The notes: generated from the letters alone by a model not told the origin. DNA of 64,000 nucleotides from Linnemannia elongata (GCA_036320915.1 JAXBDG010000002.1:930001-994000), one strand, 5' to 3'. Positions 34,328 through 46,558 are shown, counted from the first letter of the stretch. Program-made: numbers and translations.

Positions 34328-36515
34328 ATGAAGGTCTTCATCCTCTCCTGCCTGCTGGCAGTTGCCTCCGTGCAGTCTGTCGTCGCCCAGGTTCTGATCG
34401 CCCCCGAAGCCGCCAACGCCACTATTTCCGACTCTGCCCTTCCCAAATCCGCCAAACCCTCCATCACGACCCTCAGCAGCGTCCAGGTCCTCGCCGAGAA
34501 CGATCTCGAAGTTGGTGGTTCTAAGTACCCCTTCATTCTCCTCCCTAATGGTCACACCGCTGCCCTCAGTGCACGCGGTTGTCAAAAGTTGGGCGAGCAG
34601 CTATACACCGTCCAGGATCATGCCCTCCCTTCGGTCCAGAAGATGCTCGCCAAGCACGCCGGAAAGTCGACTCAATTCTACATCAACAGCGGTAACGACT
34701 CCACCACTTCCTGCAGTGTCCTAACCATGGCCAAGGGTGTTGCATCCATCAACAACAAGGCTTCCTGCAACGTCTCCCTCCCTGCTCTCTGCTCTAACAC
34801 CAACACCAAGGGCAGCACCGTCACAGTCCAGGCCAGCCTCGGTCGTTTGACAGGTCTTCGTGACAAGCATGGTTTCCGCTTCAACGGCATCCGTTATGCT
34901 CAACCCCCTACTGGCAAGCGCCGTTTCGCTGCCCCTGTTCCTATCACTGCCCGTTGGAACAACAATGTTGATGCCACCAAGCTTGGAGGCATCTGCCCCC
35001 AACCCGCTGGTGGTAGCGATGACTGTCTGTTCTTGAACGTCTTTACTCCCAAGTTGAATGCCGGCAAGTCCGGTCTCTTGCCCGTTATGTTCTAGTAAGC
35101 GCAGTAGAAAAATTATGAATTCCGGTCGTTCAGGCTAAATGTTGTTCCCATTGAGAAACATTTGCTAATTCGTTCTCTCTCTCTCTCTGTCTCTCTCTCT
35201 CTCATTTTATTCTCGCGTGGGCAGTATCCATGGCGGTTCATTCATCAACGGAGCTGGAAGCGATCCCTCCTTCGACGGCGCCAACATGGCCTCCCGCGGG
35301 CAAGTAGTGGTTGTCACTATCAACTACCGTCTCGGTATCTTTGGATTCTTTGAGCGCGTCGACGCCGGCATCTCCCGAAAGACCATTCCCGGAAACCAGG
35401 GTGTCCGTGACCAGCTCCTGGCCCTGAAATGGGTCCAGGATAACATTGCCAGCTTTGGAGGTGACCCCCGTCAGGTCACAGCCTTTGGAGAGTCTGCGGG
35501 CGGACACTCTATCCGTGCCTTGCTTTCCATGCCCGTCGCTGCCAAGGGTCTATTCCGCGCCGCTATTGCCCAGTCTGATCCCCTCGATATCCCCTTCAAC
35601 ACTGCCAAATCTGCCTCCCAGGTCGTCTCGGGCGGGATTATGAAGATCCTCGGCTGTGCCGACAAGGATATCAACTGCATGCGCTCCAAGAACACCACCG
35701 AGATCATCCGTGCCCAGACCGCCGTCGTCAGCCAATCCATTGCCTTGGCCCCTGAAGAATCCTTCATGGAGTTGATCAAACCCACTGTCGACGGGATCCT
35801 CATCCACGACCAATTCGACAAACTCATCGCCGGTAAGAACGGTGGTGTTGTCAAGGTCCCCTTCATGGTTGGAACCATGAAGAATGAAGGCAACGGCTTC
35901 TTGCCCTCCCTGGGCCAGGCCACACCTGTCAGAGACGTCGTCTTTGGAATCACCGCCGACGCCTTCCTGGGCTACCAGCGCGCCATGATCACCGCCGCCT
36001 ACAACCTCTACCCCATCGACGACTCCATCCCCGACGCCACCCGGATTGCTGAGGGTCTCTTGGCCTCAGACTACCTCTGGGTTTGCCCCACTCAGTTTAT
36101 CACCAAGGCTTGGGCCACCCAAGTCAAGACCCCTCTTTACCATTACCAGTTCCAGCGCGCCTACACCCCAACCCGCCCTGCCTCAGATATTTGCCACGGC
36201 TTTGTATGCCACGGTGACGATATCGGTATTGTCTTTGCCAGCCCTGCGGTGTTGAACAACCCCTCAAAGTACCCCTGGACCAGCGACGATGCTGCTCTGT
36301 CCAGACAGGTCATGGACCGCTGGATCGCCTTTGGTGTCACCGGCGGTAACCCCAACACTTCGGATGAGTACCCTGCTTGGCCTTTGTATGATGCTACCAA
36401 GCAGAGCACTTATATGTTTGACCTCAAGCCCACCATCTCCACTGGTGGCCTCCGTCCTCAGTTCTGTGGCTTCATGGATCAGGCCCTCAAGTACGATTTC
36501 CAGCTTTATGTGTAA
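34328..36515 (+). CDS. Secreted type-B carboxylesterase/lipase with N-terminal Cys-containing extension
   Basis: Two exons, 34328-35094 and 35225-36515, give 685 residues. The join restores the hallmark MFYIHGG oxyanion-hole segment. Residues 1-20 are a signal peptide (MKVFILSCLLAVASVQSVVA). Residues about 165-685 form an alpha/beta-hydrolase of the carboxylesterase type B family: FNGIRYAQPPTGKRRFA, SDDCLFLNVFTP, nucleophile Ser346 in FGESAGGHS, acid Glu near 477 in MKNEGNGF, and His585 in CHGDD. The family hydrolyses carboxylic esters and includes fungal lipases. The catalytic set looks complete. Residues about 55-155 are an extra region with GCQKLGEQLYTVQD, SCSVLTMAKG and SCNVSLPALC, a cysteine layout like a reduced C-type-lectin-like fold. 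That identity is tentative. The natural substrate is unknown. Confidence 0.93.
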
Positions 36516-36878
36516 ATCAACAAAAGGGGTGAATTGCCAGGTATTCTATATCCTTTCCCTCTCCATATTCTTATGCATTTCACGATCTTATAAATAAAAG
36601 TGCTAAACGTAGACAGACAAAGACTTGAAATTGCCGCTGCTCTCCATCCTGCCTCTGTCCTTCCCTCATTGATGTAATTCATCCAGACGACACTCCTCAT
36701 GTAGGTGCTTTGCAATGTTGTTTTTTAATCCAGTCACGGCATATCTGTATTATTACTCCTGTTGTTGTTGGGTTGGTTGTATCTGAAAGGATAAGAGAAA
36801 AGAATTGTTGTATTCTCTCAACTGTCAATTCGTGTGATCTCGACCCCCTGCAAGGCTGTTGCCGTTCGGAAATTAGGT
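36516..36878. other. Convergent 3' region esterase / ARPC4
   Basis: About 360 bases between two stop codons. It has an AATAAA-like signal at about 36592 for the esterase, and the ARPC4 3' UTR on the other strand. No gene is seen. Confidence 0.65.
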
Positions 36879-37999
36879 CTAGTTGAACTGTTGGACAGAA
36901 AAGCGACACAAAATGAAGGTGACGTTTAGTTTCCATACAAATTCGACACCCCTTGCTCTCTGGTCTGGATACATCAGACATGAACGTAAAAAACAACGAT
37001 AAGTAAAGCAATAGGGAATGCTGCCTCACCTGGGACAGGTATGATTCCGAGACGATACGGGCACGAGCATTGAGACTGAGCTTCATCTCGCTGATCTCCT
37101 TATCGACCTCCTCCATGAACTGAATGATAAAGTCGACCAACTTGTGCTTGTACATTTGTTCCGTGTGTGCGTTGGTGATCAGGAACGAGATGTCATATCC
37201 CTGTTGTGTGACATGTCGTGCGAGTCGAATGAGTGCAAGATACTGAGTCAGTCAATTGGGTCTCACACAGTAAGTGATCGCTGAGCGCTATCAAGAGACC
37301 AAAGGCGTTACCTCTATTGGTTTTCTGCGGAGGATGACAAAGCTCTCTGCGCGCTGGGTCAAGAAACGCGTAAACTTGTGGGCCAGAATCCTCTCGATCT
37401 CATCCGCCTGCTTGATGGCAATGCTGACGCGCAACGAGTTGACGGAGGTCTCGATCAAGACACGCTCCTTATCGTTACGACTGATGACTACAGGGTTGAG
37501 AAGAACTTCCTTGGATGCTCTATCATTGACGGAATGGAAGAGAGAGTAAGTTTGTGCTAGCAAATAAGGAAGAAAGCTGATGGTTGTATCTCAAGTGAGT
37601 CTTGAATGGTGGTATTGGCGCGCGTAAATTGATGTATGCTTAGTTCCAAAAATAAGTATCCAGAACGGTATCGACCTTGTGCCACTATGTGTTCAAGTGT
37701 GCGTACCTGACCTCGACCTCGGGCTTGTTATGACGTTCTGCGACCTGGGAAGAAAAGTTCTCCAGGCACATGGCGGCAGTGAGTGTCTGGCGCACTGCAT
37801 TGAGGTATGGGCGGAGAGTGTTGGACTGGATGGGGGCACACGAGTGAAGGAAAAGGAATAAAGAGGAGGAAGGCAGATGTTAGTCCTTGCTGCGGTTGTA
37901 TGGTGAATGGTTCATCTTGGGTCGTTAAGCTGAGTATTGAGTGGGCGGTTTTGTCCTTTTGAAGGAGCCAGCTGTAACGTGAGTCCAGTCCATTACCAT
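36879..37999 (-). CDS. ARC19: Arp2/3 complex subunit 4 (ARPC4, p20-Arc)
   Basis: Five exons give 169 residues, matching the family's 168-170: 37997-37999 (ATG only, donor gtaatg), 37707-37825, 37312-37519, 37030-37200 and 36879-36887 (TTC AAC TAG). The protein reads [20 protein letters not shown], then [60 protein letters not shown] and [20 protein letters not shown], with [20 protein letters not shown] near the end, all near-identical to ARPC4 of animals and fungi. ARPC4 and ARPC2 form the core of the seven-subunit complex that nucleates branched actin at cortical patches. The tiny first and last coding exons are needed to recover the conserved ends. They could be missed by automatic gene finding. 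The promoter side faces the SR-protein gene 291 bases away. Confidence 0.93.
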
Positions 38000-38290
38000 G
38001 GCTACGAAAAAGGGGAGTGAGGTATAAAATGAGGTTGGAGTTGATGCGAAGGAGAAGACGAAGTAGAAGTAGAAAAGACAGGAACGACAACCTTGACAGA
38101 GCGGTTGGCTCGCTCCTCTCCACAGCTATGAACATCACGTCACGAATCACATGACTAATAATGAGATCCATTCATTCGCCTCGGGAGTGTGGCTTTGCAT
38201 TGCTCCCAAACACACTGATAGTGCAAGTGTGTGCACTGAGTGGCCCTTCTTCTCTTTCTCTTCATCCATCACCTACTTTATTAAACAACC
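38000..38290. promoter_or_regulatory. Divergent promoter ARPC4 / SR splicing factor
   Basis: A 291-base head-to-head spacer. The plus side is CT-rich (cttcttctctttctcttcat) before the SR-protein ATG at 38291. No TATA box is obvious. Shared use is inferred from spacing. Confidence 0.5.
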
Positions 38291-40441
38291 ATGGCTCTTT
38301 TCCTCGGTCGCCTTACTGCTGACACCCGCTCGAGAGATCTCGAGGATCTCTTTGCCAAGTACGGCAGAGTCACCCGTCTCGACATCAAGCGAGGTACCCT
38401 TCCCCTCTATTCTATTACATTCACAACAACTCGTTCCATTGGACTCACGGTAAATCGTTCAGGCACTCTTACTTCTCTACGGACTTCCCTAACATACAAC
38501 TACCCGTTTCTTCAACCAATCAACTAGGAACCAACTCTGGATATGGCTTCGTCGAGTACGAGGTATGTCGACCTGCTAACTGCACAGTTTAAGTGCCACA
38601 AGTATTCAACTGTCGCTTCACCCACCCTCTCAACGGCTCTTCTGACTTTAAACCTTCAACTTATTACGCACCTTGACCATTATCTAGGATCCTCGCGATG
38701 CTGATGAGGCTGTCCACAAGCTCAATGGACACCTGGTGAACGGAAACCCCATTGTCGTTGAGTTTGCCAAGAACAACGGTCGCCGCGCCGGCGACAACGA
38801 GTGCTTTAAGGTACGGATGAGCCTACGTCTTATTCTCAGTCTAAACGCATCAAAAGGCAATTGGATCCTCGCTTACATAACTCCCTTTTACTCACCCTCG
38901 TATGTATATCTTGTCCCTTCAATAGTGCGGAAAGGAGGGTAATGCTCAAGCCTATTCAGTATAATGCACAGACTATGTCGAATATCTCAGGTACCGCGTT
39001 AATCAGGATCACTCAGGATGATATATTGATGTTCATATCACCAAATTCACTTCTGATATTAGGACACTGGGCTAGAGATTGCCGCGGAGGCGGACGTGAC
39101 GGCGGTCGCGATCGCAGAAGGTATTGTCAACTGCCGATCGATGTTTTCCTGTCCATGTTCGGTCAAGAGGAGTATCCGAATTCCTCAACAGAAGACTGGC
39201 GACAAAATTTCGACCGTTGCGCTATCAGTGCATGCGCTGCGTGAAAGAGGTTTACCGACAACACAAACAGAACAACCAGTGCCGCATGGGGGCTCAGCTC
39301 TTTATTTCTCTCCCCATTCCTTCTGCCATATTCCTGGGGCCTTTCCGTTTCCCTTTGTTTTTCAATCAGCTGTGTGGTTGGACGCCTTGGCCTTCCCTGA
39401 CGAAAAAAGGATCCGTGATAATTGGGGGACCGGTACAAGAGTGCGAAGATTTCTTGGATTTCCGACTTCAGCGTGCGACAAGGACTCCCAGCATGGATCT
39501 ATCCCGCACTGTGATCTTCCGACAACTCTTTTCTGCCGACCTGACCGCGCATGATCCCGACCCTGTCACTCAGTCCGAACCAGGATTACCAGATCTCAGC
39601 TTGATACCAGAAGAGTAGCCGTTCTTCCTCCATTTCTGCTTCGCCCCTCCCGGATCATGATCAATGACGACCCAGCCTCTTCGCCACCTTACGCCGCTAT
39701 GGATCCAGCATATCGCCATCCGGACCCGCAAGGATGCAGACATCACCGCCACCCTTGATCTTTCGACTCGACCACAAAGACCTTTTCGTTGCGGGATGTG
39801 TTTGCCAGAGATCTCTTTTCCGTTTTACCTTGGCGGCGAACTCGAAGAGTGTCAACGTCCTTTCTTCCACTTTGCTTTCATTCACCGAGCCGTGCAGCCA
39901 AGCTTGGCCGTCATGATCTTTGTATGTGGAAAGCAAAAACAAAATGGAGTTGACATTACCCAAAAAATATATATATATGTGTGTGTGTTGTGTCTTAAGG
40001 CTTTCATACAGTCTTCTCTGCCCTCGCATCTGATCTCCCAACTCGCTATGGCGATCAATGCCCTGAGGATCTTTGTTCTCACCCCGTCATCCCTGATACT
40101 AACGTAATCAAATACAACATCTTCCATTAACTATAAGATCTCGCTCTCCTCGCCGCCGTTCCCGCTCTCGCTCTCGCTCCCCTCGCCGCGATTATGATCG
40201 CGATCGTTACGATCGTCGTGACTATGATCGCCGCGACCGCTCTCCCCGTCGCGACTACCGTGAAGACCGCCGCGATGACCGCCGTGAAGACCGCCGTGAC
40301 GATCGCCGTGAAGACCGTGGTGGACGTGATGAGCGCGATGAGCCCCACCGTGAGGACCGTGGTGGCCGTGACGAGCCCCGCCGTGGTGATGAGGACCGTG
40401 GCCGCTCCCGTTCCCGCTCCCGCTCTCCCCGCCAGGACTAA
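38291..40441 (+). CDS. SR splicing factor, RRM plus CCHC knuckle (RSZ/SRSF7-like)
   Basis: Six exons, 38291-38393, 38528-38562, 38688-38810, 38926-38938 (13 nt), 39063-39120 and 40138-40441, give 211 residues. Residues 1-85 form an RRM: ALFLGRLTADTRSRDLEDLF (RNP2) and GYGFVEYEDPRDADEAVHKL (RNP1). Residues about 86-104 form a CCHC zinc knuckle, CFKCGKEGHWARDC. The C-terminal half is Arg/Ser/Asp-rich, with RSRSPRR-type and DRRD/DRRE repeats. This layout is that of SRSF7/9G8 and plant RSZ proteins, which bind exonic enhancers, support splice-site choice and help mRNA export. Introns 1-4 are about 115-135 nt, whereas intron 5 is 1017 nt. Retention of intron 5 would stop translation 42 codons past its start and delete the RS domain. 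Confidence 0.92.
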
Positions 40442-40862
40442 ATTTGATATTTTTCCTACCTCCCTTTCACCCACACACACACACACACACCTTCACTCTC
40501 TCTCTTTTACACACAACCCATTTGATATCAACACCATAGGTCCTACAAAAAAAAGCCAACTCCTTTGAAATAGGGTAGATGAAGCGTTCGAACATGAAAA
40601 CAATTAAAGGAGAGCATTCATCATTCAATTCTATCGATTTGTTCTGAAGGGGAGAGGGGAGTTTGGAGAAGATCGTTGTCTTCGTTTTTATTATGGTTGT
40701 TGGATAATAGAAGGGGTCACAGAATGAAAATGGGGGGAGGGAATGAGATTGGAAGGGTAATGAAAGATTTGGGTAGAACATGCAAAATAAGTGGAATGGT
40801 TGGGATTGTTATGATTGTAATGAAGTGTATAAAGAAGACGCGAAAGATGGTACATAGTCCAC
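40442..40862. other. Convergent 3' region SR protein / NAP1
   Basis: About 420 bases between stop codons, with a CA microsatellite at 40473-40489. No coding potential beyond low-complexity frames. Confidence 0.65.
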
Positions 40863-42697
40863 CTATTGCTGCTTGCACTCGGGGGCTTTCTCATCCTTTG
40901 CGGGCAACTCGTTGTCGTCGTCCTCATCATCATCATCCTCATCATCATCGTCGCTGCCCTCCTCATCGTCGTACTCAAAGTCATCATCGTACTGGTCACC
41001 CTGGTCCTGGTATTGGAGAGCCTTGCCAGTGAACCAGTCGACGGCACGGGGGATGATAGAGTCCTTGAGCTCCTCGCCCAAGCCATAGTCAGCCTCGAGC
41101 TTCTCGTCCAAGTCCTCGTCCATCTCCTCCTCATCGTCCTCGTCCTCGGGGGCAACTGGGGGAGTGAAGAAGGAGAAGAACGTCTCGGCGGGGACGGCCT
41201 TCTTAACCACACGGGTCTTGTTGGTTCCCTTGTGGCGCTGCTTCTTGGTCTCGATGGTGACCGACATATCCTTGCCCTCCTTCCAGTCAATCTTGGTGCC
41301 CTCGGCGTGGTCGTACACAAAGTCGCCACCATATCCGGGCTCATCCTGGTAGAAGTAGGTCTTTGTCAAGATGGTGTTGGTGAAGAACTCGTTGGGCGAG
41401 AACTCAAAGTCGAGGCGGAAGCCGGGCTTATCAAAGTAGGACATGCGGATGTCGACCAAGTGCTTCAAAGCCTCCTCGTCCTTCTCGGTGATGATGTCGG
41501 CAAAGTGGGGGTGCGACTTCAAGGCAGTGAGCCAGAACTCGGGAATACCTATCATTTTGGTGAAACAGAGAATAGAATAGAGTGTGAGCGGGTGGATTCA
41601 GTTGAGCACTCTCTCCATTGCTAAAAAACTGTGGCGGGAATGCAAGAGCACTGTCCTTCTCCAGGGTAGGTGTCGTTGCAAAAAAGTTCGATAGGATATC
41701 CTGATGTGTATATGAATATGTATGTACCTTCGACCTTCTCGATATCCTTGTCCTCATCATCCTCATCCTCATCCTCCTCTTCCTCGTCCTCGCTGACGCC
41801 ATCCTCGACCTCAGCCTCAGTGGGCTCGGTCTTGCCGCTAATGAACTCGGCACGCTTCTCGTAGAGGGGAGTGTAGAGGGCGAGGTACTTCTTCTCCAAG
41901 GCAAGGATCTCTTTCTGGAAGTCAGCCTCCAAGACAGAGTGCTTGTTCTGGAGGGACTTCAAGCCCTTGACACGACGGCGGACATCGGGGCCCAAGGTCG
42001 AGAGGTAGTTGGAAGGAGCACCGACCAAGTTACCGAGACGGCCCTGCAACATTGACATGAGCTGAGCGTTGTTACCCAACAAGGAGGTGCCTAGTAAAAC
42101 AATGGGTAAAGCGACAATGAAAACGAGAGAAAGTGGGACGGGAGAGAGTCAGCTATTATTGTTGGAATGACAAGAATAGAATATTAAGGAAGCAAAAGGA
42201 AATAATTCCTTTTTTTGTTGGGGTTTGCCGTATATCCATCCTGGACTGGGATCGCCACCATAGCCTTCTCCTTGGCACCCAGAGGGGGATCATCGTCATC
42301 CAGTCTCTTGTAAAAGAAGTCCCCTGAAAGATATCACACATGTCCAGAAGGATGCTGGCTGGTGATGTGAGGTTGTTCCTGTTGTGTGACGCATGACTTA
42401 CCAGGGGTCTGGATGGTCTCCATATCGTCCTCAACAGTAGCGGCGGGGCGGCTGATAGGGGCAGAGAAGATGGGGGTGTTCTGAGGAGTAGGAGCTTCCT
42501 GCTGCTGCTTCTTCTTGATATCAACGTTGGCTACAGTTCAAAAACAGTGAGAGGTAGTCATAAGGTTAGTCGTCTTTGTTCAATTCTTCATCTTCAAGTA
42601 AACAAATAAAATATTGTTGCGAAGCCGCTCAAGGAATCAAAAAAGCAAATAAAAAAGGGACATGAAAAAGCCTGCAGGTCAGCAACCCAGACCCCAA

Positions 42698-42737
<40 letters not shown>

Positions 42738-43110
42738 AAAGTTGATCTCTAGATGGCCACAGTGGGCCAAGAGAGGATAGCAACTCTCCAAAGGCACGAT
42801 TGCGTATTAAGGTACAGGTATGAGGGAAACAGCTGACTCGACAGATGGATATGAGAGGGGAGGGGGGACAGAAAGGGGAAGTGCGGACATTCAGCAGTGG
42901 ACTGTGTCGCAGGAGTAGAACCTGATGGTCCGTTCATGGCAATAAGGGACAGAGAATGTTTGAAAGTGTGTGTGTATGACAAAGGAGAGATCTTTGCGGC
43001 ATCAAGTGCCAGGGAATGATCAAAGAGGGATGATGAGAAGTGCTGTTAGGGTTGTTGATGAGGAGTAGCCCTGACTGCCAGTGCTGATTATTACCTGAGG
43101 AGGAATCCAT
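40863..43110 (-). CDS. NAP1: Nucleosome assembly protein 1 (NAP1) histone chaperone
   Basis: Core model of four exons, 43095-43110, 42402-42530, 41728-42090 and 40863-41548, gives 397 residues. It contains [40 protein letters not shown] (long dimer helix), [59 protein letters not shown] and [19 protein letters not shown], then a long acidic tail. It ends CKQQ, the same prenylation-type end as animal NAP1L1. NAP1 shuttles H2A-H2B (and H3-H4) and assembles nucleosomes. Two further segments lie in introns: 42889-42921 (33 nt, STPATQSTA) and 42279-42323 (45 nt, [14 protein letters not shown]). Both are flanked by AG and GT and both would keep the frame, so optional exons are possible. It faces CENP-A across 301 bases. 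Confidence 0.94.
42699..42735. repeat. Poly-A tract (37 A) in a NAP1 intron
   Basis: Uninterrupted run of A on the plus strand (T on the coding strand) inside the first NAP1 intron, about 170 bases from the 3' splice site of the next constitutive exon. Confidence 0.9.
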
Positions 43111-43411
43111 CTTTTTGATGAGTTGCGTGGTGGTGGTTCAGTGGGTGTGGATTGAAGAGAGGAGAAAACAGAAAAAAAATCAAAATACGGCAAAAGGGAA
43201 CGAGAGCGCACGCACGTCTCTCTTTAAGGGTCACTTTGAATGTCAGGTGATCAAATCCACTTTGAACACAATGCTTTTTCGCGTAAGGGAACCACGAAAT
43301 AATAACAAAAACCATTGCTTTTGTTTCTTATTCTCACCCTCAAACCCCCATCCGCGACTCGACTTTCAACAGGACGCCTTCTACACACCGCCTTCTATTT
43401 ACTACCGCAGC
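43111..43411. promoter_or_regulatory. Divergent promoter NAP1 / CENP-A
   Basis: A 301-base spacer between the ATGs of the histone chaperone NAP1 (minus) and the centromeric H3 variant (plus). It contains an A-rich stretch (about 43169-43195) and CCAC-rich pieces near both ends. I see no classical TATA box. Co-expression in S phase is plausible from function but only inferred. Confidence 0.55.
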
Positions 43412-44180
<769 letters not shown>

Positions 44181-44555
44181 AGAGAAGGTGGCGTCTGGAA
44201 CAACCTTGATCAATTATCACTATTTTTTTTCTGGATTTCTGCTCGTTCTCTGCCCGTCGCCCCAGTGTCCTCGCCAGCTTTCTCTTATTCCTCGGTGGTT
44301 GCCTGTCGCTACAGAATATTTTCTTCAGACAGACTGTTTAGAAGCATCAACCGCCGTTTGTACAATACTACTTTAATACATTCACTCTTCCACCCAAAAT
44401 GAACTTGGTGATATATTTTAAGGGGCTTGCCATTCCGAGTGACGTCGATTTTTCGCCTTCGGAAGCAAGCAAGCAACAAAAAATACAGGCGCTCTCTTAT
44501 GAGAAGGTATCATTGTCAATCCGTCCTCCCTCCACCACCCTCACTCCTCCTCACC
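44181..44555. other. Intergenic CENP-A / Rieske
   Basis: A 375-base tandem spacer containing the CENP-A 3' UTR and the Rieske promoter. The leader just before the Rieske ATG is CT/CCACC-rich (ctccctccaccaccctcact). No gene is seen. Confidence 0.6.
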
Positions 44556-46153
44556 ATGGCCTCCCTCGCTACCAAGCTGGCTTCAGCCTCGCTGAACCGC
44601 TCCTTCGTCACCCTTCCTGCCACCGCCTCCGGTCTCCGCACCGTCCTCAACAGATCGGCCCTCTACCCCTCCGATGATCACCACGGACACCACGGACACC
44701 ACGAATCTCCCGCCACCCCCTCTATCCCCGCCTTGAAGACGACCTCTTTGAACAACAACCGCTCCTTTGTCACCGGTATGTTCCCTCTTCCCTCTCACTT
44801 CAACATTCTCTCCTTTTACCCTGAGCCAACAAGGAGCCTATTCCTCAAGTCTGAGACAGGATCGACAACCGGCCCTACGAAAGCACCACCAAAAAAAAGC
44901 AACGCAAAAAGAGCCAAAACACGGAAGATTCGGGATTTCAGGTTCGGATTTCCGAGCTGACCAGCAGGATCAACTCTTTTACATCGGAATGGCGATTCTA
45001 GCACCTAAACAACCATGAAAATGGAGCTTCTTGACTGCTTCTGACTTTCTTGTTGAAAGTAAACCATCATCAAAGTGAAGGAGGGCCATGATCGTCAAGT
45101 ACTGACCCATCCGATTAGGCGCGAGCAAGGCTAGGAACAGATCGGGAAGTGCCGAAAATACGGAGGACAGATGAGGGAGGAGCACGGAGGAACTACGCTT
45201 TGTTGCACAGCAGGATTATCAACTTCATTCTGCTTTACGCTTTTGTCAGGAACCTTGTAAAAAGTCCGGAGTATGGGTTACCCCCCCCCCCCCCCCCCCT
45301 CTGCACACCACACCAGCAGGGAGGCCCTGGCGCGTTCATTTGGACACGCTGAGGGGACGTTACTCTGGACTGACAGCTACATACGTTACCGTTGGATTCC
45401 GATACTAATATCCCTCTTCCAATTAATACAACCACTTCATTCTGGAATGACAGCCCCCGCTGGTCTCTCTCACCAGAAGCGTTTCAACCACACCTCCGCC
45501 CGCGAGACTACCAACATCCCTGACTTTAGCAAGTACAAGAGCGGATCGGGCGACGCCACCAACCGTGCCTTTTCCTACTTCATGGTCGGAACCACCGGTG
45601 CTGTCTCCTTCCTTGGAGCCAAGACCACCGTCGCTGACTTTTTGGCCAACATGTCTGCCTCCGCCGATGTTTTGGCTTTGGCCAAGGTCGAGGTCGACCT
45701 CAGCACCATCCCCGAGGGTCGTAACGTTACCATCAAGTGGCGTGGAAAGCCCGTCTTCATCCGTCACCGTACCGCCGATGAGATTGATGAGGCCAACGCT
45801 GTCAACATTGCCGAGCTCCGTGATCCCCAGAACGATGCTGAGCGCGCCCAGAAGCCCGAGTGGTTGGTCATGTTGGGTATGTGATTTGGCTGGCATTTTG
45901 AGTTTGGGTCATTCATAAAGTGTATTGGCCATTGACGTTGTTCTAATCATGTTTTTTATTATTGCACACAGGTGTCTGCACTCACCTGGGATGCGTCCCA
46001 ATTGGAGAGGCTGGTGACTATGGTGGATGGTACTGCCCTTGCCACGGTTCCCACTACGATATCTCTGGACGTATCCGTAAGGGACCCGCACCATTGAACC
46101 TCGAGATCCCTGCCTACTCGTTCGAGGAGGGCAACAAGATTGTCATTGGTTAA
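44556..46153 (+). CDS. RIP1: Cytochrome bc1 complex Rieske iron-sulfur subunit
   Basis: Three exons, 44556-44775, 45454-45876 and 45972-46153, give 274 residues. An N-terminal mitochondrial presequence is rich in Ala/Ser/Arg ([20 protein letters not shown]) with a His-rich piece ([11 protein letters not shown]). Then come the matrix/TM region ([32 protein letters not shown]) and a hinge ([20 protein letters not shown]). The soluble [2Fe-2S] domain has both cluster boxes, CTHLGC and CPCHGS, with the ligands Cys and His present. The subunit carries electrons from ubiquinol to cytochrome c1 in respiratory complex III. Length is somewhat above the yeast 215, mostly through the longer presequence. 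The first intron (678 nt) is unusually long and contains a 19-base poly-C run. Confidence 0.97.
45281..45299. repeat. Poly-C tract (19 C) in the Rieske intron
   Basis: Nineteen cytosines inside intron 1 of the Rieske gene, about 155 bases before its acceptor. It is one of two long poly-C tracts in the window. Confidence 0.9.
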
Positions 46154-46558
46154 ATAGATTAAGAAGCACAAGCACTCACTCACTCACAACTCTCCAACAA
46201 ACACGAAGAAAGCAACATTGTTGCGTTTAAAAAGTATCCCTCCTCCTCTTCCTCTCTCTTCACACTTATGATCATAAACTTGCAATAATTTAAACAAAAA
46301 TGGCCTTTGACAGAGAGTGTGGGTGTTGAGTCGAGACAAAGTGAGTGTTAAGACGAGCAAAGAAGGCGTCTAGTCTGTTTCTGCCTTCCTTCTGCCATTC
46401 GATCAAACAGTGTCTGCCTGTGTTCTGGACAAAGCCACGCTCAGAATTTATTTTGCCACCGAAATTATTATGCTCCCCATGCACTCCATTTCTACTCCCT
46501 CCTCTTCACTTCCTTTGACCCTCATTGCCGCCGAAATCTGACCTTTTCACAGGAGACA
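46154..46558. other. Intergenic Rieske / FIGNL1
   Basis: A 405-base tandem spacer holding the Rieske 3' UTR and the FIGNL1 promoter, with a short CT-rich leader (ctactccctcctcttcactt) before the latter. Nothing else is supported. Confidence 0.6.

Noticed and set aside
39124..39618. 164-codon frame inside the SR-protein intron
   Set aside because: It lies between exon 5 and the RS exon of a well-supported gene and has no domain. It is kept only as possible intron-retention sequence.
40866..41624. 252-codon plus-strand open frame, hydrophobic
   Set aside because: Antisense of the acidic NAP1 exon. Runs of Asp/Glu codons read as Leu/Ile/Val on the other strand.
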